Shown here: piece after piece, positions 43,492 through 55,169 of the stretch
Layout: each line of letters begins with the position of its first letter
Numbering within the stretch: the first letter of the stretch is position 1
NCBI GenBank assembly: GCA_015342445.1
Contig: JACEFO010002165.1
Span: 1,178,001 to 1,242,000, forward strand
From: Digitaria exilis
Lineage: Eukaryota > Streptophyta > Magnoliopsida > Poales > Poaceae
Direction: 5' to 3'
DNA: 64,000 bases
Translations under genes and position numbers: made by a program
Notes under the pieces: model-generated
What the model was told of the DNA's origin: nothing
Databases searched by the model: none
The model's input: the letters and a program-made list of their open reading frames with translations, nothing else

Positions 43492-43820
43492 GCCAGTGGG
43501 TTTCATGGGTAAAAAATAAGGTGTGATATAGACAATTTTGATGACTTGACACTAGATTTACGAAGAGAGAAAAAAACAGTTTTATCTTGATGAAACCCGT
43601 CTTCCCAAGTTTTTTTTAAGGAAATCAGTAGGGGAGGCCCCTACCTATATTTTTCTATATATATGAAAAGGTTATTTACATTGTACAGGGCCGCAGGCCC
43701 AAAAGAAAAAACACCCTGATTTACAGACAACTCAGCCAAGCATTGATAGCATCTTTCAGGTCTGGTTTAACTCTAAGAGTAACCAGAGACATCTCTTAAA
43801 AGAAACATATTCTCCATTTA

Positions 43821-44221
43821 TTAAAAGACAGACTCCCCATCAAACATGATACTATTTCTATGTGTCCAGATTGACCAAGAAGCAACAATGAATATTTCTC
43901 GAAAGATAGTGCTACCGAAAGCTACTCTAGCTGCAAAGATCATTTCCTGAGGTTGCAGCTCTGATCCCAGTTTATGCCCCGGTAAATCCAACAAGCTTGA
44001 CTGAAGGGACAATCAAAGAAAAGATGGGAGATGCACTCTTCAGCATTCTCAACACAGAGCACACAGTTGTAGATGTCAAGGTGCATGTTTTTCCTTCTAA
44101 GAAGGTTCCTGCAGTTCAGCCTATCCGGAAGCAGTAGCCAAAAAAAGAATTTATGATGATTCCTGGCTCTTGATTTCCACATCCATTTGAAAAGGGGTGA
44201 GGCTGGCAAATTGCCTCTCAA
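43821..44221 (-). pseudogene. LINE ORF2 zf-RVT C-terminal domain
   Basis: Frame 44221-43940 contains WKSRARNHHKFFFWLLLPDR and CVLCVENAEECISHLFFDCP, the CX2C...HLFFxC pattern of the zf-RVT domain. Reading then shifts to 44012-43821, ending SWSIWTHRNSIMFDGE, the usual ORF2 C-terminus of grass LINEs. Confidence 0.85.
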
Positions 44222-44320
44222 ACTTGTGTATGCTTTCTTAGTAGTAAATTGGTTGGAGGCCCAGACATAGGATCATTCATCATAAAGCTGGTCATTTCTT
44301 TGCATGTTGGACAGTAGAAG

Positions 44321-46201
44321 CTACAACTCATCCAGCTGTGCCGAAGCTTCCAAAGAAAGAGGTAACCAGAATTTAGATGGGTTCGGCAGGGAGATGAACT
44401 TCTTTCCTGAAAGATTTGGCTGCTTAACAAAAGAGAATAGATGTGAAATCTCCATTGAAGAACCCCCCAAGTCCCACTTATCTAGCCAAAAACACACAGA
44501 CACTCCATGGTGGAGCTTACATGCCGAGATCATGAAAAAATTCTGGGAGAGGGACATGATGTCGCTCCACCAGAAGGATCCCACATTTCTCCTCAGATGA
44601 GGTGGTCTGGAGCTGTTGTTATAAAGGCATTTCCACGTTAAATGAACCCATGGCAAATCAGCTTGATTGTAGAACTTATGCAAGTTTGAGCTGAAGGGCT
44701 GTATTTTGTGTTCTTAGATTAATTATACCCAGTCCACCTTCGTCTTTACTTCTGCATTTAGTCTTCCTTGCCACTAAGCAGCCACCTTTTGTATTTAAGT
44801 CCCCACCATTCCAAAGGTAGCTCTTACTATATTTTTCAATTTGACCCAAAATCTCAATTGGCAATTTGAGTGTACACATGTAGAAAGTTGGTATAGCTGA
44901 ATATGTGGAGTTAACCAAAATTAGTCTACCAGCATATGTAAGCATGTTTGTAATACCATTAAATGTCTCTCCATCCTATCCAGGATTGGCATGAACTCAG
45001 TGACAGATGGCCTGGTTGTACCTAGAGGGAGGCCCAAGTAGGTAAATGGCATCACTCCAATCTGACAGCCAAAGGCTTGTGCTAGATTTGACAATTTCAT
45101 TTGATCCACATTTATAGGCACCATAGAAGATTTGGAGTAATTGACCTTTAAACCTGTAGAGATTGCTAAGGTGTTCAGGATATGCTTCAAGTTAGTCAGT
45201 TGTGTACTATATGCGGGCATTATCAACAAAGTATCATCTGCATATTGAATAGTTGGATAATCTCCCCCAAAATCTGATCCCAAAGGATGACAGAGCAAGC
45301 TCTCATTTGCAGCATTATTAATGATTGATTGTAGAAGATCAGCTGCCATAACAAAGAGAAGAGGGAAAAGAGGATCTACTTGCCTAACCCCCCTTTTACA
45401 ATGAAATGGTTTGCCAGGGATGCCATTCAGAAGCACTTTGGATGTACCCGACGATAGGATGCAATGCAGCCAATTTATCCACTTGTCTGAAAATCTCTTT
45501 TGTTGAAAGATCTTTAAAATGACCTCATGCTCTATTTTATCAAAAGTTTTTTCAAAGTCCAACTTGAGGACAATAATTTCCTTCTTTGAATTGTGACAAA
45601 CATGTAGAAATTGGTGTGCCCAGGCTAGACAATCTTGCATTGTACGTCCTTTAATAAATCCATGCCGATTTTCATGAACCACTTTTAGGATTACTCTGTG
45701 CAGTATATTGGCTAGAAGCTTGGTGAGGAGCTTAAGTGAATAGTTGAGTAGAGAAATGGGTCTGTAGTCATTAACTGACACCGGATTGACAACCTTTAGG
45801 ATCAAGGTAATGAGACAGTCATTGATGCTTGAAATGTCCAGGTTGACTGCTTCAAATTCTTTGATTAATCTGATAAAATCATCTTTTATGATGCTCCAAC
45901 ACTTTCTGACAAATACTCCATTAAATTCATCGGGCCCAGGCGCATGGTCAGCAGGGCAGTCTTTCAGTGCCTCTGCAATTTCCTCCTTTGAAAAAGCACC
46001 ATCTAGTCCTTCATCGTCCAGATTGTAAGATGGGATCATGCTATCAAGGTCATATTGAATGCTAGAGAATTCTGTAATACCCAAGCGTTGTTTATAGGCA
46101 TTCCATAAAGCACCAGCCCTTTGGTCATGGTCTGTCAAGGTTATGCCATAAGGAAGGGTTAAAGATGCGATGAAGTTTCTTCTGTAACTAAAAGTAGCCA
46201 T
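44321..46201 (-). pseudogene. LINE ORF2 reverse transcriptase
   Basis: The frame 46201-44921 holds the core: PGPDEFNGVFVRKCW, NDYRPISLLNYSLKLLTKLL, EIIVLKLDFEKTFDKIEHEV, RGVRQVDPLFPLLFVMAADL and the catalytic YADD (TIQYADDTLLIM). The RQGDPLSP block of active elements is altered to RQVDPLFP. The thumb continues in frames 44945-44676 and 44683-44321. Copies RNA into DNA at the nicked target site; here frameshifts near 44930 and 44680 prevent a full-length product. Confidence 0.9.
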
Positions 46202-46464
46202 AGCTTGAAAGATAGAAGTGTTCTCATCCCCGAACTTGACCCATCTTGCAGTGTTTCTTTGCTTCAGTAGATTCTTCGAGCTTCCAAAATATTAGCCAGA
46301 TGTCGTTTTACAACATTTCGAAAAATCCTCTCATGATTGTTGTGAGGCCGTTGCTCCTCCAAGCCATCAAGCATGGCTAGCAAATAGTTACGGTTATGAA
46401 TCAACCTGCTCAGATTGGACAGTGTTTTACTCCACTTCTTCAGACCTGCCCTGGCCTGTTTGAA

Positions 46465-47553
46465 CTATGCATTCAGGGTCTTTGCTGCATTGGCATAATA
46501 AGGAGATGTATTCCAATGCAGGTCCACTACCTGTTGAAAGGAACTAAACTCCAACCAATAATTCTCAAAACGAAACATCTGGGCTTTTGGAATTGTAGTG
46601 GCAATATTGAAAACGTAGGGAGTATGATCTGAGATAGGCCGTCCCAAGACCTGAACTGGAGTATTTGGGAAACTAAAAGTCCAGGATGGGGATGTGAACA
46701 CCCAATCTAGCTTCTCCAGGAGAGGGTCATCTTGCATATTTCTCCATGTGTATTTTCTACCTTGAAATGGAACATCCGCTGAATCAAGGTGTTGTAGGAG
46801 GTCATTAAAAGCCATCATGTCACTTACATGAGCACCTGACTTGTTTCTATCTTCCAATGACCGAATAAGATTAAAATCCCTAGCAAGAATCCAATTATCA
46901 ATTTCAGATGTGTCAAAATGGTATAGCCAAAAGATAAAATCTGCTTTGTCCACTGGATTGGAAGGTCCATATATGTTGGTGAGATGAAAAGCATGATTTG
47001 AGGTGCAAGATACAAACTTCATGGTTACTGAGAACCGATTAAGAGATACAAGGGTTCCAGTAAAGAGAGCAGCATTCCAAATAACAATTAAACCCCCAGA
47101 TGCACCAACCGAGGTAGAGAATTCAAAGTGGTTGAGTCTCGTGCAAAATTTCTTTAAGTAGGAGGCATCAAAAGATTCACGCTTGGTTTCCTACAGACAG
47201 ATGATGGAGGAAGCACACTCAGAGATTTTATCTCTAAGGGCATCCCACTTGTCTTGGGAATTAATTCCCCGAATGTCCCATACTAGAATCTTAAAAGATC
47301 TATGACGTGAATCCATGAAACAAGTTTGGGGAAAAAAGAATGCCTGAATGAAATTAAGGCATTGAAAGAGCTGAAGTTTGAGACATATGAACATGATATA
47401 GCAACCAACAGATCTAGCACCATAATTATTACTAACAGAGTAGCATAAAGCATAGTTTGGATCCATCTGATCACAGCCAGGAAACAGGTGTAACAAGTTT
47501 GCAAAATAGCCCTTCGCAGAGGGGTAGGACAGATAGTGACTTAACATGACCAT
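46465..47553 (-). pseudogene. LINE ORF2 endonuclease domain
   Basis: The ORF2 start region (frame 47553-47191) contains FKILVWDIRGINSQDKWDAL, the N-terminal strand of L1 endonucleases. After a TAG the reading continues through 47190-47030 and then in 47022-46465: SNHAFHLTNIYGPSN, WILARDFNLIRSLEDRN and SDHTPYVFNI, the endonuclease blocks. The usual Gly of GDFN is Arg here (ARDFN). The domain would nick target DNA to prime reverse transcription. Broken by stops. Confidence 0.85.
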
Positions 47554-47717
47554 TCTAATTCTTCTAGAACCACAGCAGAGACAGCCTCAGGCTGCATCTG
47601 AAGGAAGCCAGTGCCTATGCTCTGGATGATATCAGTCGACAGATGAGGAGCAGGTCGGGATCCTAGCGCAGCAACTCCCTGATAGATGTTGGGGATGGCA
47701 GAGGCAGCATCTTTGGC

Positions 47718-49025
47718 CTACTCAGAGTGGAAGCCTCCACATGCCTTGTTCAGTCGTTCACTGCAACGAAGGAATCTGACATCCATGGGTTCCTTGAGCT
47801 TACGAGCTTTACGCTTGCGGGAAGCAGGTGGCTGAAAGGGGGGTATCTCCATGACTTCATCCTCGTTAGAGTCATCAGCAGGGTAGGGGACCAAAGGTCT
47901 ATGGAGACCAATGACAGCACCATCCTGACCACAAAGGAGAGCGGCAATAGAATGGATAGTACTTTCATCAGAGATAAAAGATGGTACAACCATATCCAAA
48001 GGTACATCTAGAGTAGACAAAGTGGAGACCAAGCTAGGGATTATATTGAAAGGTACTGGAAAAGACAGAGTAATCATCTTTGCCACAATGGTAGGACCTG
48101 AGACAAGCATCAGAAAGCACAAGCTTGTCAACCACCGATGCCTGAGCAGTGAAAGGAACCAGTCTGGCCAGTGGTGGAGTTTGAGCAGTAGAGTGATGCA
48201 CAACATTCACATCAATGTTCATGTCAGCCTCTCCAGGGCCTTGAGCAACTGAAGTTTGACCACCTGAGTTTTGGCCACCGTCTTGATAAGCAGCACTGGG
48301 TGACATCCATCTAGGAGCATAGTACGAGAGGGGAATAATGGACCATTGGGTGGAACAGAATCCTCTGAACCCAATGGTGTCATAGGCTTGCGCTTGAGAA
48401 CAAAAACAGGGCATGTCCAAGAGCGCGCACGAGGAGGAAGACCTGCTGAAACAACCACGGCATGGGGGATAACTGAACCTTCTTTTAGATTGACCTTGAC
48501 CACAACTCTTGCTCTGTTGTTGGTGTCATGCCAGTATCGTAAGAGACCAAAACCTGCTACTGCTTTGGCAATTGCATTGTTATTCTTGGCATCCTCAGGG
48601 AAGCACATCAACACGAACCATGCCTCTCTATCCATGTGCTGAATCTTAGCATTGCAACCTTCATCATACTTAGCAAAACGCAGCTGATAATGGGAATAAA
48701 ACTGGATAGTCTCATCCAAGAAACGCTCACGCTCAACTGGACTATGGAAGCGAACATAAGCATCGCCAATGGGGCAAGGTAGTACCTCAGCCAGATAAAC
48801 GCCGTAGGCATGAGAAAAGAAGTCCTTGAGTGCATGCAACATTGGCCCAAAATCCTCCTTGTTCACCTCAGGGATGAAGTAGGTGATAGCAAGATCTTCA
48901 TTGTACAACTCCATGCACCCACCAAGAAAAGACGAGAGGATCCTGGGCTGCTCATCAGGATCGTGGGGGATCATTTCGAAGCCATGCGGGGCATGAGGGC
49001 GAGGATCGATGGCGAAGAACGCCAT
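47718..49025 (-). pseudogene. LINE ORF1, C-terminal part (grass-specific domain)
   Basis: The frame 49025-48219 starts MAFFAIDPRPHAPHGFEMIP and continues through EDLAITYFIPEVNKEDF and WFVLMCFPEDAKNNNAIAKA, resembling the conserved domain that follows the zinc knuckles in grass LINE ORF1 proteins. It shifts near 48219 to 48206-47718, a Ser/Leu-rich region ending in a basic stretch (KRKARKLKEPMDVRFLRCSE). Function within the LINE ribonucleoprotein is not established. Confidence 0.6.
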
Positions 49026-49027
49026 CG

Positions 49028-50060
49028 CTAGTTGTGGAGGAGGCGGAGGCGGGGGAGGATTGGGGTTTTCTTTAGCAGGGGTGTTTTTCGCCTCGGAGAA
49101 GACAAAGTGGCGGCAGGAGGGGGTGTACCAGGCACAGAGGAGGAATCCTTAAAGGCAGGTGTGGCAGACGGAGTCTGTGTGTGGATATTTGGGTCTGATT
49201 GAGGCTTGGGCTGGTAAGATTTAGGCCTTGGTACGCGGCAGGAAAATTGGAGATGTCCATAACGGTAGCAGCGCTTACAATGCACCTTTTGCATGCAATC
49301 CGCCACCAAATGTGTTGGTGATAAGTATCGGAAGCACTCTTTTAGGAAACGTTGGCAAGAAGAGCGGGTCTTGACAGTTGGAGCAAAATAATTTGAAATG
49401 TTGTGGATCGTATCCTCCTTGTTCTTTGCAAAGGAAGCAAATGGAGGAACTGCAACAGAATGGCCAACACGAACAGGCCTATGAAATTCCTTCTCCATGT
49501 TCATCACGAAGGAAGGTGAAGGAGGATTAGAGGAACTTGGAGCAAGGAACATAGATACGGGAGAAAACCGACTTTCTCGGCTTGCTAGATTTTGCAACTT
49601 CAGCATAGCTCTTTTTATATGACTCACTAGACTTGAAAGATTTATTTCTAGAGACATGGGCCCATTCAGCACTCTGTTCAAGATCCCAAGCTGCCTTTTC
49701 TCTTAAGAGATTTGGTCCCCCATCACGCCAAAGAGTAAAATGAATTGCAAAATGTCGACACACAAAATGATCAAAATGATGTATCATCAAGCCAACATGC
49801 TTCGATGCCACTGAGAATTTGAAATTCATAAAGGCCTGAGGAACCACATTGAAATCCAAAGCATTGCCTCCAAGAACAGATTGAAGCACAACCGCAACCG
49901 AGGAAGCATCCAGACGGAAAGAGGATCTAGAGAAGGAAGCAATAAGGAAGAACTGACCATTTGGCGAGGTGATGCAGGCATCCGGTCCAAGACTGGTACG
50001 CACTAGATCAAGGAAAGCAATCCCTGCAATGGGATCCAACGAAGGGAGCGCCATGATCAC
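49028..50060 (-). pseudogene. LINE ORF1, N-terminal and zinc-knuckle part
   Basis: The ATG at 50060 (or the in-frame MALPSLDPIAG start at 50054) opens a frame to 49527. Reading then shifts to the frame 49681-49028, which holds CKRCYRYGHLQFSC, a canonical CX2CX4HX4C knuckle, preceded by CFRYLSPTHLVADC, a second knuckle in which the second Cys is Tyr. A Pro/Ser-rich stretch ends at TAG (49028). Such ORF1 proteins bind LINE RNA. The frame overlap at about 49530-49680 marks a frameshift. Confidence 0.8.
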
Positions 50061-50160
50061 AGGGAGAATCCATGATCAACAACCGGCACAGTCACCAGAG
50101 GAGAGCAGGGGAGGAGGAGCACCATCATTTGGTACAAGATGCTTTTCCCTCTTCCCAAGT

Positions 50161-50337
50161 TACCAAGATCTAGGTAACCGAACCACACCCCCACTGTGAT
50201 TTTTCAGTTTCAACCAGGGATCCCCTACGTCTGCAGCTGATTTATGGTTTCTGAGTCCTCTCTCGCCTCCTTCCATCCCATCCATGCAGAGCAGTTTTGG
50301 GTGGCGATGGCTGCGCCTGCACTACACAGACGGTGGT
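50161..50337. other. flank between LINE and Cassandra
   Basis: No gene seen. Confidence 0.4.
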
Positions 50338-50618
50338 TGTAACGTCCCGCCAATCTGGGCTGGGCCCGTCTACCCTGGCAGCTCTCTAGAATCCCAAGAA
50401 TGTCCCCACAGACCAACACATGTCTTTTCTGCGCACTTTGTCCTCACTCATGCGCACCCGGGAATGACTTCCCGGTCGGTCGCCCATCTTGAGATTGCTC
50501 CGGGCCAAGCACGCTTAACCTCGGAGTTCTTTCGGGATGAGCTTCCGGAAAATAAGTTACAACTTATTGGTATGAGTATCCTTATCAATCCTATTAAGCT
50601 CTGGGCTGGGATGTTACA
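50338..50618 (-). repeat. Cassandra 3' LTR
   Basis: 281 bp. The 5S-like part lies at about 50461-50545. Confidence 0.93.
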
Positions 50619-50816
50619 CTCACCCCCTCTTAGAAGACCGACGCCCTCATCGGTCAACCCCAAGCCAGGAACGTTCCCTCCGGCCACGTCCGTGCATCCA
50701 GTGCCGGCGCATGTGCCATACTGTGTGCACACAGGGCCCACCCGTCATGCACACCATGCCCGCACAACTGACCCGCACGCACCCGTGAAACCGCGAGGGT
50801 CGGCTCTGATACCAAC

Positions 50817-51097
50817 TGTAACGTCCCGCCAATCCGGGCTGGGCCCGTTTACCCTGGCAGCTGTCTAGAATCCCAAGAATGTCCCCACAGACCAACACAT
50901 GTCTTTTCTGCGCACTTTGTGCTCACTCATACGCACCCAGGAATGACTTCCCGGTCGGTCACCCATCCTGAGATTGCTCCGGGCCAAGCACGCTTAACCT
51001 CGGAGTTCTTTCGGGATGAGCTTCCGGAAAAGAAGTTACAACTTATTGGTATGAGTATCCTTATCAAGCCTATTAAGCCCTGGGCTGGGGTGTTACA
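50817..51097 (-). repeat. Cassandra 5' LTR
   Basis: 281 bp. The 5S-like part lies at about 50941-51025, with the better-preserved C box. Confidence 0.93.
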
Positions 51098-51819
51098 CTC
51101 ACCAGTGCAGCCGCAACCAATGGCAGGCGGAAGGAAGAAAGATGGGTGGACGGAGCAGTCCATCTCCGGTAGCGCAAGTGTGCAACGTTGGGGAGAGGTG
51201 TCTGCCCCACCGCCGGCACTAGCAGTACCTCCACTGCCACGCTCGCTGGCAACCGGGCCATGGTGGCCGGACCCTGCAGCCAACCCTGTGCACCTTCACT
51301 GCTGCTACCCAGATGAATATTGTTGTTGTTAATCGTGCTTGGTTAATGCTGCAGTAGTTGTTTTTTCACAGACAATTCCCCAATTTAATTTTAGTCAGAT
51401 AGCCTTCACATTGCTGCAATTCTATTTTAAACAACGTCGATGCATTAAGATAGACAGCTGCCAAAAGGCTATAGAGTGCTCATGGCACACTTGATCACAA
51501 CACAATGTAAAAAATAAATGGTGTCTTTGTCTATGAAACTGTGCCATGAAACTATGCACGGACCCATGGGTACCCACTAACCCGATAGGCATGGGTTTGG
51601 ATCAAATTTTGAACATGTAATGGGTTTTTTTATGAGCGGGTTTTATGTTCACGGGCATGGGTCTGGGATGGCAAAACCCAGCGGTTTGTGCCAGTTGCCA
51701 CCCTAATCCCGCGGGCTAAAATTAAATGTTTAGATGCTAATTAAAAGTGTTATATGTTAATCCATTTGATAGCCTTTAGATTGAAAATATGTATGTTATA
51801 ATCTACAAAATGTTACAAA
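51098..51819. other. no gene seen
   Basis: GC-rich to about 51330, then AT-rich. Open frames are short and occur on both strands. Confidence 0.4.
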
Positions 51820-52045
51820 ACTCATTGCATAGCCTTTAGATTAATTTAGGAGGCGATTTCATTGAGCCTAATTATATTAATCCATGACGAGTCCATCTGA
51901 TGCTACAGTAATCGTGGGCTAATTATGCACTAATTAAACATAATAGATTTGTCTAACGAATTAGCCTAGAGTTATGCAATTAGTTTTATAATTAGTTCAT
52001 GTTTAATCCTCCTAATTAGCATGAACACACCAACATGGGCCTTAT
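51820..52045. mobile_element. partial MITE of a common grass type
   Basis: Contains ATTTAGGAGGCGATTTCATTG, CCTAATTATATTAATCCATGA, TAATAGATTTGTCTAACGAATTAG and TTTTATAATTAGTTCATG, then CTCCTAATTAGCATGAACAC and an end ACATGGGCC. This order is typical of the right half of an abundant grass MITE family. The left end is missing or unrecognisable. Confidence 0.5.
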
Positions 52046-53170
52046 GATAAAAAATTATCGCAACATTTGTGCCAAGTCATCTGACATGTCAATTGCGATG
52101 TGAAATGTCATTTTGGCACCTTGGCGCATACATGGAAGCACCCCTAAACTTCTATTTATGATGTTTCTTGATTCAGATTAGTGTAGGGGTGAAAAGTAGT
52201 GTGTGACTCGATCTGAATCCGAATTTAGAGAATATATATAAGAATTTTTTTTATCTACGGATAATCTAAATCCAATTGCGTGCGGATGTAGAGTAGGATA
52301 TAATGTTAGGGAATCCGACAGATATGGTTATCCGATAATCTAACGTGGATTAATCCGAACCTTATAATAGATTATCCGACTATCTTTACAAGCCCAAAAA
52401 GGTATAACTCTATCTTTTCCCATATACATATAGTTTTGTAGCCCGGAATGACCAACTATATATGCTACGTGCACATGTATCGGTAAACCTAAGATGTGCA
52501 ATTTGCTTAAATAAGAATATTTTATTTTTCCTAGTCGATCTATACTTAGTTTGAATCAAGTGAGAACGCAACTCCCAATTACACACGAATCACATGTGGT
52601 ACAAATCCAGTCCTAAGAGGCCGGTACATATATATTTACAACAGAACATATCATTGCCGCTTAAATGGCAATCGTTCATGAATGTGTCGTCTAAAATAAG
52701 TACCTAAGGAACAGATGCTTTCTTTCAAATTCACCCGTGGAGACCTTTCATCGGGTGATACCACCAATCAGTTCTAAAAGTTACACATTAGTATGGTCAA
52801 ATGATGTTATGACAATTATTTTATTTGAATTCGTTGAGGGTCTCAACAAAGCAATTTTTACTCGGTGAAGTATAATATGTGGAGAAAAAACTAAGTACGG
52901 ACACAAGTGATAGTGTAGTCACGAGCTCGAATCCGCCAGCCGCAAAGTTTAAATTTCCCGAAAAAATCGGATACTTTGATAGCTTGAATGGGTGGCTGGC
53001 TGGTGGGGCCTTCCTCTCATAAAAATGTTTTTTTTGCTATTTTTTCGTGTCGTTTTTTGCTATTTATAATAACGGGCATAATGACGTTATCCACACGTTG
53101 TTGGGATCAACGTGTCGTTATCCACCCGGGCTACCGTTATAAACACAAAGAATAACCATTCCTCGAGTAT
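52046..53170. other. no gene seen; possible decayed hAT MITE
   Basis: 52180-52400 has GGATAATC/GATTATCC motifs and starts GTAGGGGTGAAAA, resembling a decayed relative of the element at 15393. The rest is featureless AT-rich DNA. Confidence 0.35.
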
Positions 53171-53174
53171 TTAT

Positions 53175-54177
53175 CCAGGGGCGGAGCTACTGTTATGCCT
53201 GGATATTCCCAAGAATACCCAGCTTTTTTGACACAAAATCAACTATTCTTCGTGTTTATGCATAAATACATATAGTTATTCGGCTGTTTCTTTGTTACTC
53301 GAGTTCAAATGCAGCACAGTGCCTCTTTTCGCTCCCCCTCCGACTTCCCTCGTCACCAGGCCGGCCCAGAGGTGGCCCAGTCCAGCGCCAACCCCACGCG
53401 CCATGCGTCTCGGTGCTCGGTGCATCGCTGCCTCGCCGCATCAGCAACGCAGTGGCCAGGAGCAGCAGGCGGCTTGCGGCTCGGCTCACGGCCGCATGAG
53501 CGCTGGGCGCAAGCCACAAGGGTGTTGTGCTGTCGCGCTCGGCGCACTGAAGGAGCAGGAGCAGGGCAGCAGGCTACAGGCCAACTGGTCAAGCGCTCAA
53601 GTGGCCAACTACATTGATGAGCTCATGAGCAGTTCGTTTCAAAAAAATTGGTAGTAGAATTGGTAAATGAGTTTAAAGCCTCTCTGCTTCTGCCATTGTG
53701 GCAACTAGCTAGTAGAATTGATAGAATCATTTTTTTCCATTCTATAGATCTAGAGAATTGCAAAATGAAGAAAAAATTAGTTCAGGCTCCACATCAATTT
53801 GTCTAAAAAACTACACCCAGTGGAGAAGAGCCTCTAGTTTTTCATTAAAAAGGAGAAACAGTCTCTCGGGGGTAAAAAAACCATTAGCTCCGGCTACATC
53901 GGTGGGGGGACTTTTTTAAAACCCTTAACTCCGGCTACTTCAGCGAGGGGACTTTTTCAAAACCAATTCCCAAAATCGGCTTCGGCAAAGAATTGAACCT
54001 AGGTCTATTGGTTGCGACCATACCGATTGGCTCCCTAACCAACTAGGCCACATGGCATTTGGTTGACATCATTTTGTCATTTATTTCTTCCTTTATTGAT
54101 ATCGATGTATCATAATTTTTTTACTGTTCAACTTTTTGGTTAGAAAACGGGAATACCCAGGTTTGAAATCTTGGCTC
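53175..54177. mobile_element. candidate hAT-like element with a SINE-like insert
   Basis: CAGGGGCGGAGCTACTG (53175) on the left and, inverted at the right end, CTAGTGGCGGAGCCAAG (to about 54177) look like terminal inverted repeats. GAATACCCA lies just inside both ends in inverted order. No 8-bp duplication was found. A GC-rich stretch (53290-53600) has overlapping frames without recognisable domains. Confidence 0.4.
53835..54060 (-). mobile_element. tRNA-derived SINE-like sequence
   Basis: On the minus strand TGGCCTAGTTGG (54039-54050) fits the Pol III A box and GGTTCAATTC (53990-53999) fits the B box, 50 bp apart as in tRNA-derived SINE heads. Downstream is a tandem block TTTTGAAAAAGTCCCC...AGCCGGAGTTAA repeated about twice (53880-53970). 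No tRNA cloverleaf was confirmed. Confidence 0.5.
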
Positions 54178-54900
54178 CGCCACTAGGGAATAAGAGCCCA
54201 TATAGAGACTCCCACTATAGTTGAGAGCAAAATTGGACTCTCAAATTTTACAACTGAACTTGCAAAATGAGATTTAGGAGCTCAATTTAGGTACCCCAAC
54301 TGGAGATGCTCTTACTACCTAGTATTAAATCGGTATTAAATTTGGTATAGTACGGGTTATATAACTATGGTAAACGAAAACTAGTATAGGGACCGACTGG
54401 ATGTCGGCAGTGGTGACGGTGGACCTATGCTTTCAGCAACGGGCCTATGCATCAGCTGATCGAGCTGGACCGAAAGCTCAAAGGCCAAGCTCAAGATGCG
54501 TTGTGTTATCCATGAGGTATCCCCGAACATTGAATTCCGCCTAGATTAGTTTGTTGCACTTGCAGTTCACCATAGGCTTGTGGTTATACGGAGCAAACCA
54601 TTTTTTTTTCAAATCACATTAAAATTGAAGATGTTCATGACATGTCCATACACGCATGCAACTGTACCCTACGAGCATATCCAACAAACTGAGTCTTCCA
54701 TTCAAATCATGTTAAAATGAAAGACGGTCCGCGTACACATCACTATGAGCACCTCCAACAAACTGAGTCGGCTAATCTCGAGATGATTGAGGAAGTCACT
54801 ACAGGCGCCTTGCTATCGATAGGTCGCCTACTACTAAAAGGATAACGCTTGTTAAATCCTAGAATAAATCTAGGAAAACATAAGCACTCATGGAAAGTCG

Positions 54901-54956
54901 GGAACTCGAACCTAGGTAGGCAGGTTAGACCACAAAGAACCATGCCAGCCGAGCTA
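54901..54956 (-). other. tRNA-like Pol III box pair
   Basis: Minus strand: TAGCTCGGCTGG (A-box-like, one mismatch; 54945-54956) and GGTTCGAGTTCC (B-box; 54901-54912). May be a SINE head or tRNA relic. Confidence 0.4.
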
Positions 54957-55169
54957 CGCTTAGTTTGCAAACCATTTATTTGGTTAGCACTATTGACGGT
55001 TTTTAACTACCATATTAAACCATCAACATATTCCAGAAACAACCACCAAACTTAGTGATTGGAGTTTATAACTAATCATTTCTATCAGTTTTGGTGAATT
55101 ATTGATTTCAGGATAGCACACATGCATATGAAGGGAAAACATACTCAAGGGCCCAAGAAATACACGTCT

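Larger units (their letters stand above)
43611..50149 (-). mobile_element. L1-type LINE, full length but mutated
   Basis: On the minus strand the element runs from about 50149 (5' end) to a poly-A tail (T-run at 43611-43617 on +). It is bounded by the target duplication TCTTCCCAAGT (43600-43610 and 50150-50160). The order is short 5' leader, ORF1 (RNA-binding, zinc knuckle), ORF2 with apurinic-type endonuclease, reverse transcriptase and a C-terminal zf-RVT domain. The 3' end includes AGGTAGGGGCCTCCCCTACTG, seen at 3' ends of grass LINEs. Several frame changes interrupt both ORFs. Length about 6.5 kb with both ends present, so it is not a 5'-truncated copy. Confidence 0.93.
50338..51097 (-). 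mobile_element. Cassandra-type TRIM with 5S rRNA sequence in its LTRs
   Basis: Two 281-bp direct repeats (50338-50618 and 50817-51097) with TGT...ACA ends enclose 198 bp. Read on the minus strand, the sequence just inside the 5' LTR (50803-50816) is TTGGTATCAGAGCC, the initiator-Met primer-binding site, and the stretch before the 3' LTR is AGAGGGGGTGAG, a polypurine tract. Each LTR contains, on the minus strand, 5S-like GGTTAAGCGTGCTTGG and GGATGGGTGACCGACCGGGAAG, the A-box and C-box parts of the Pol III promoter. Non-coding and under 1 kb, it depends on other elements. LTRs differ at about 12 positions. No clear 5-bp target duplication was found. Confidence 0.93.

Noticed and set aside
50461..51025. 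5S rRNA genes
   Set aside because: Only part of 5S is matched, with mismatches, and it lies inside LTRs with a primer site and polypurine tract; this is Cassandra, not ribosomal genes.
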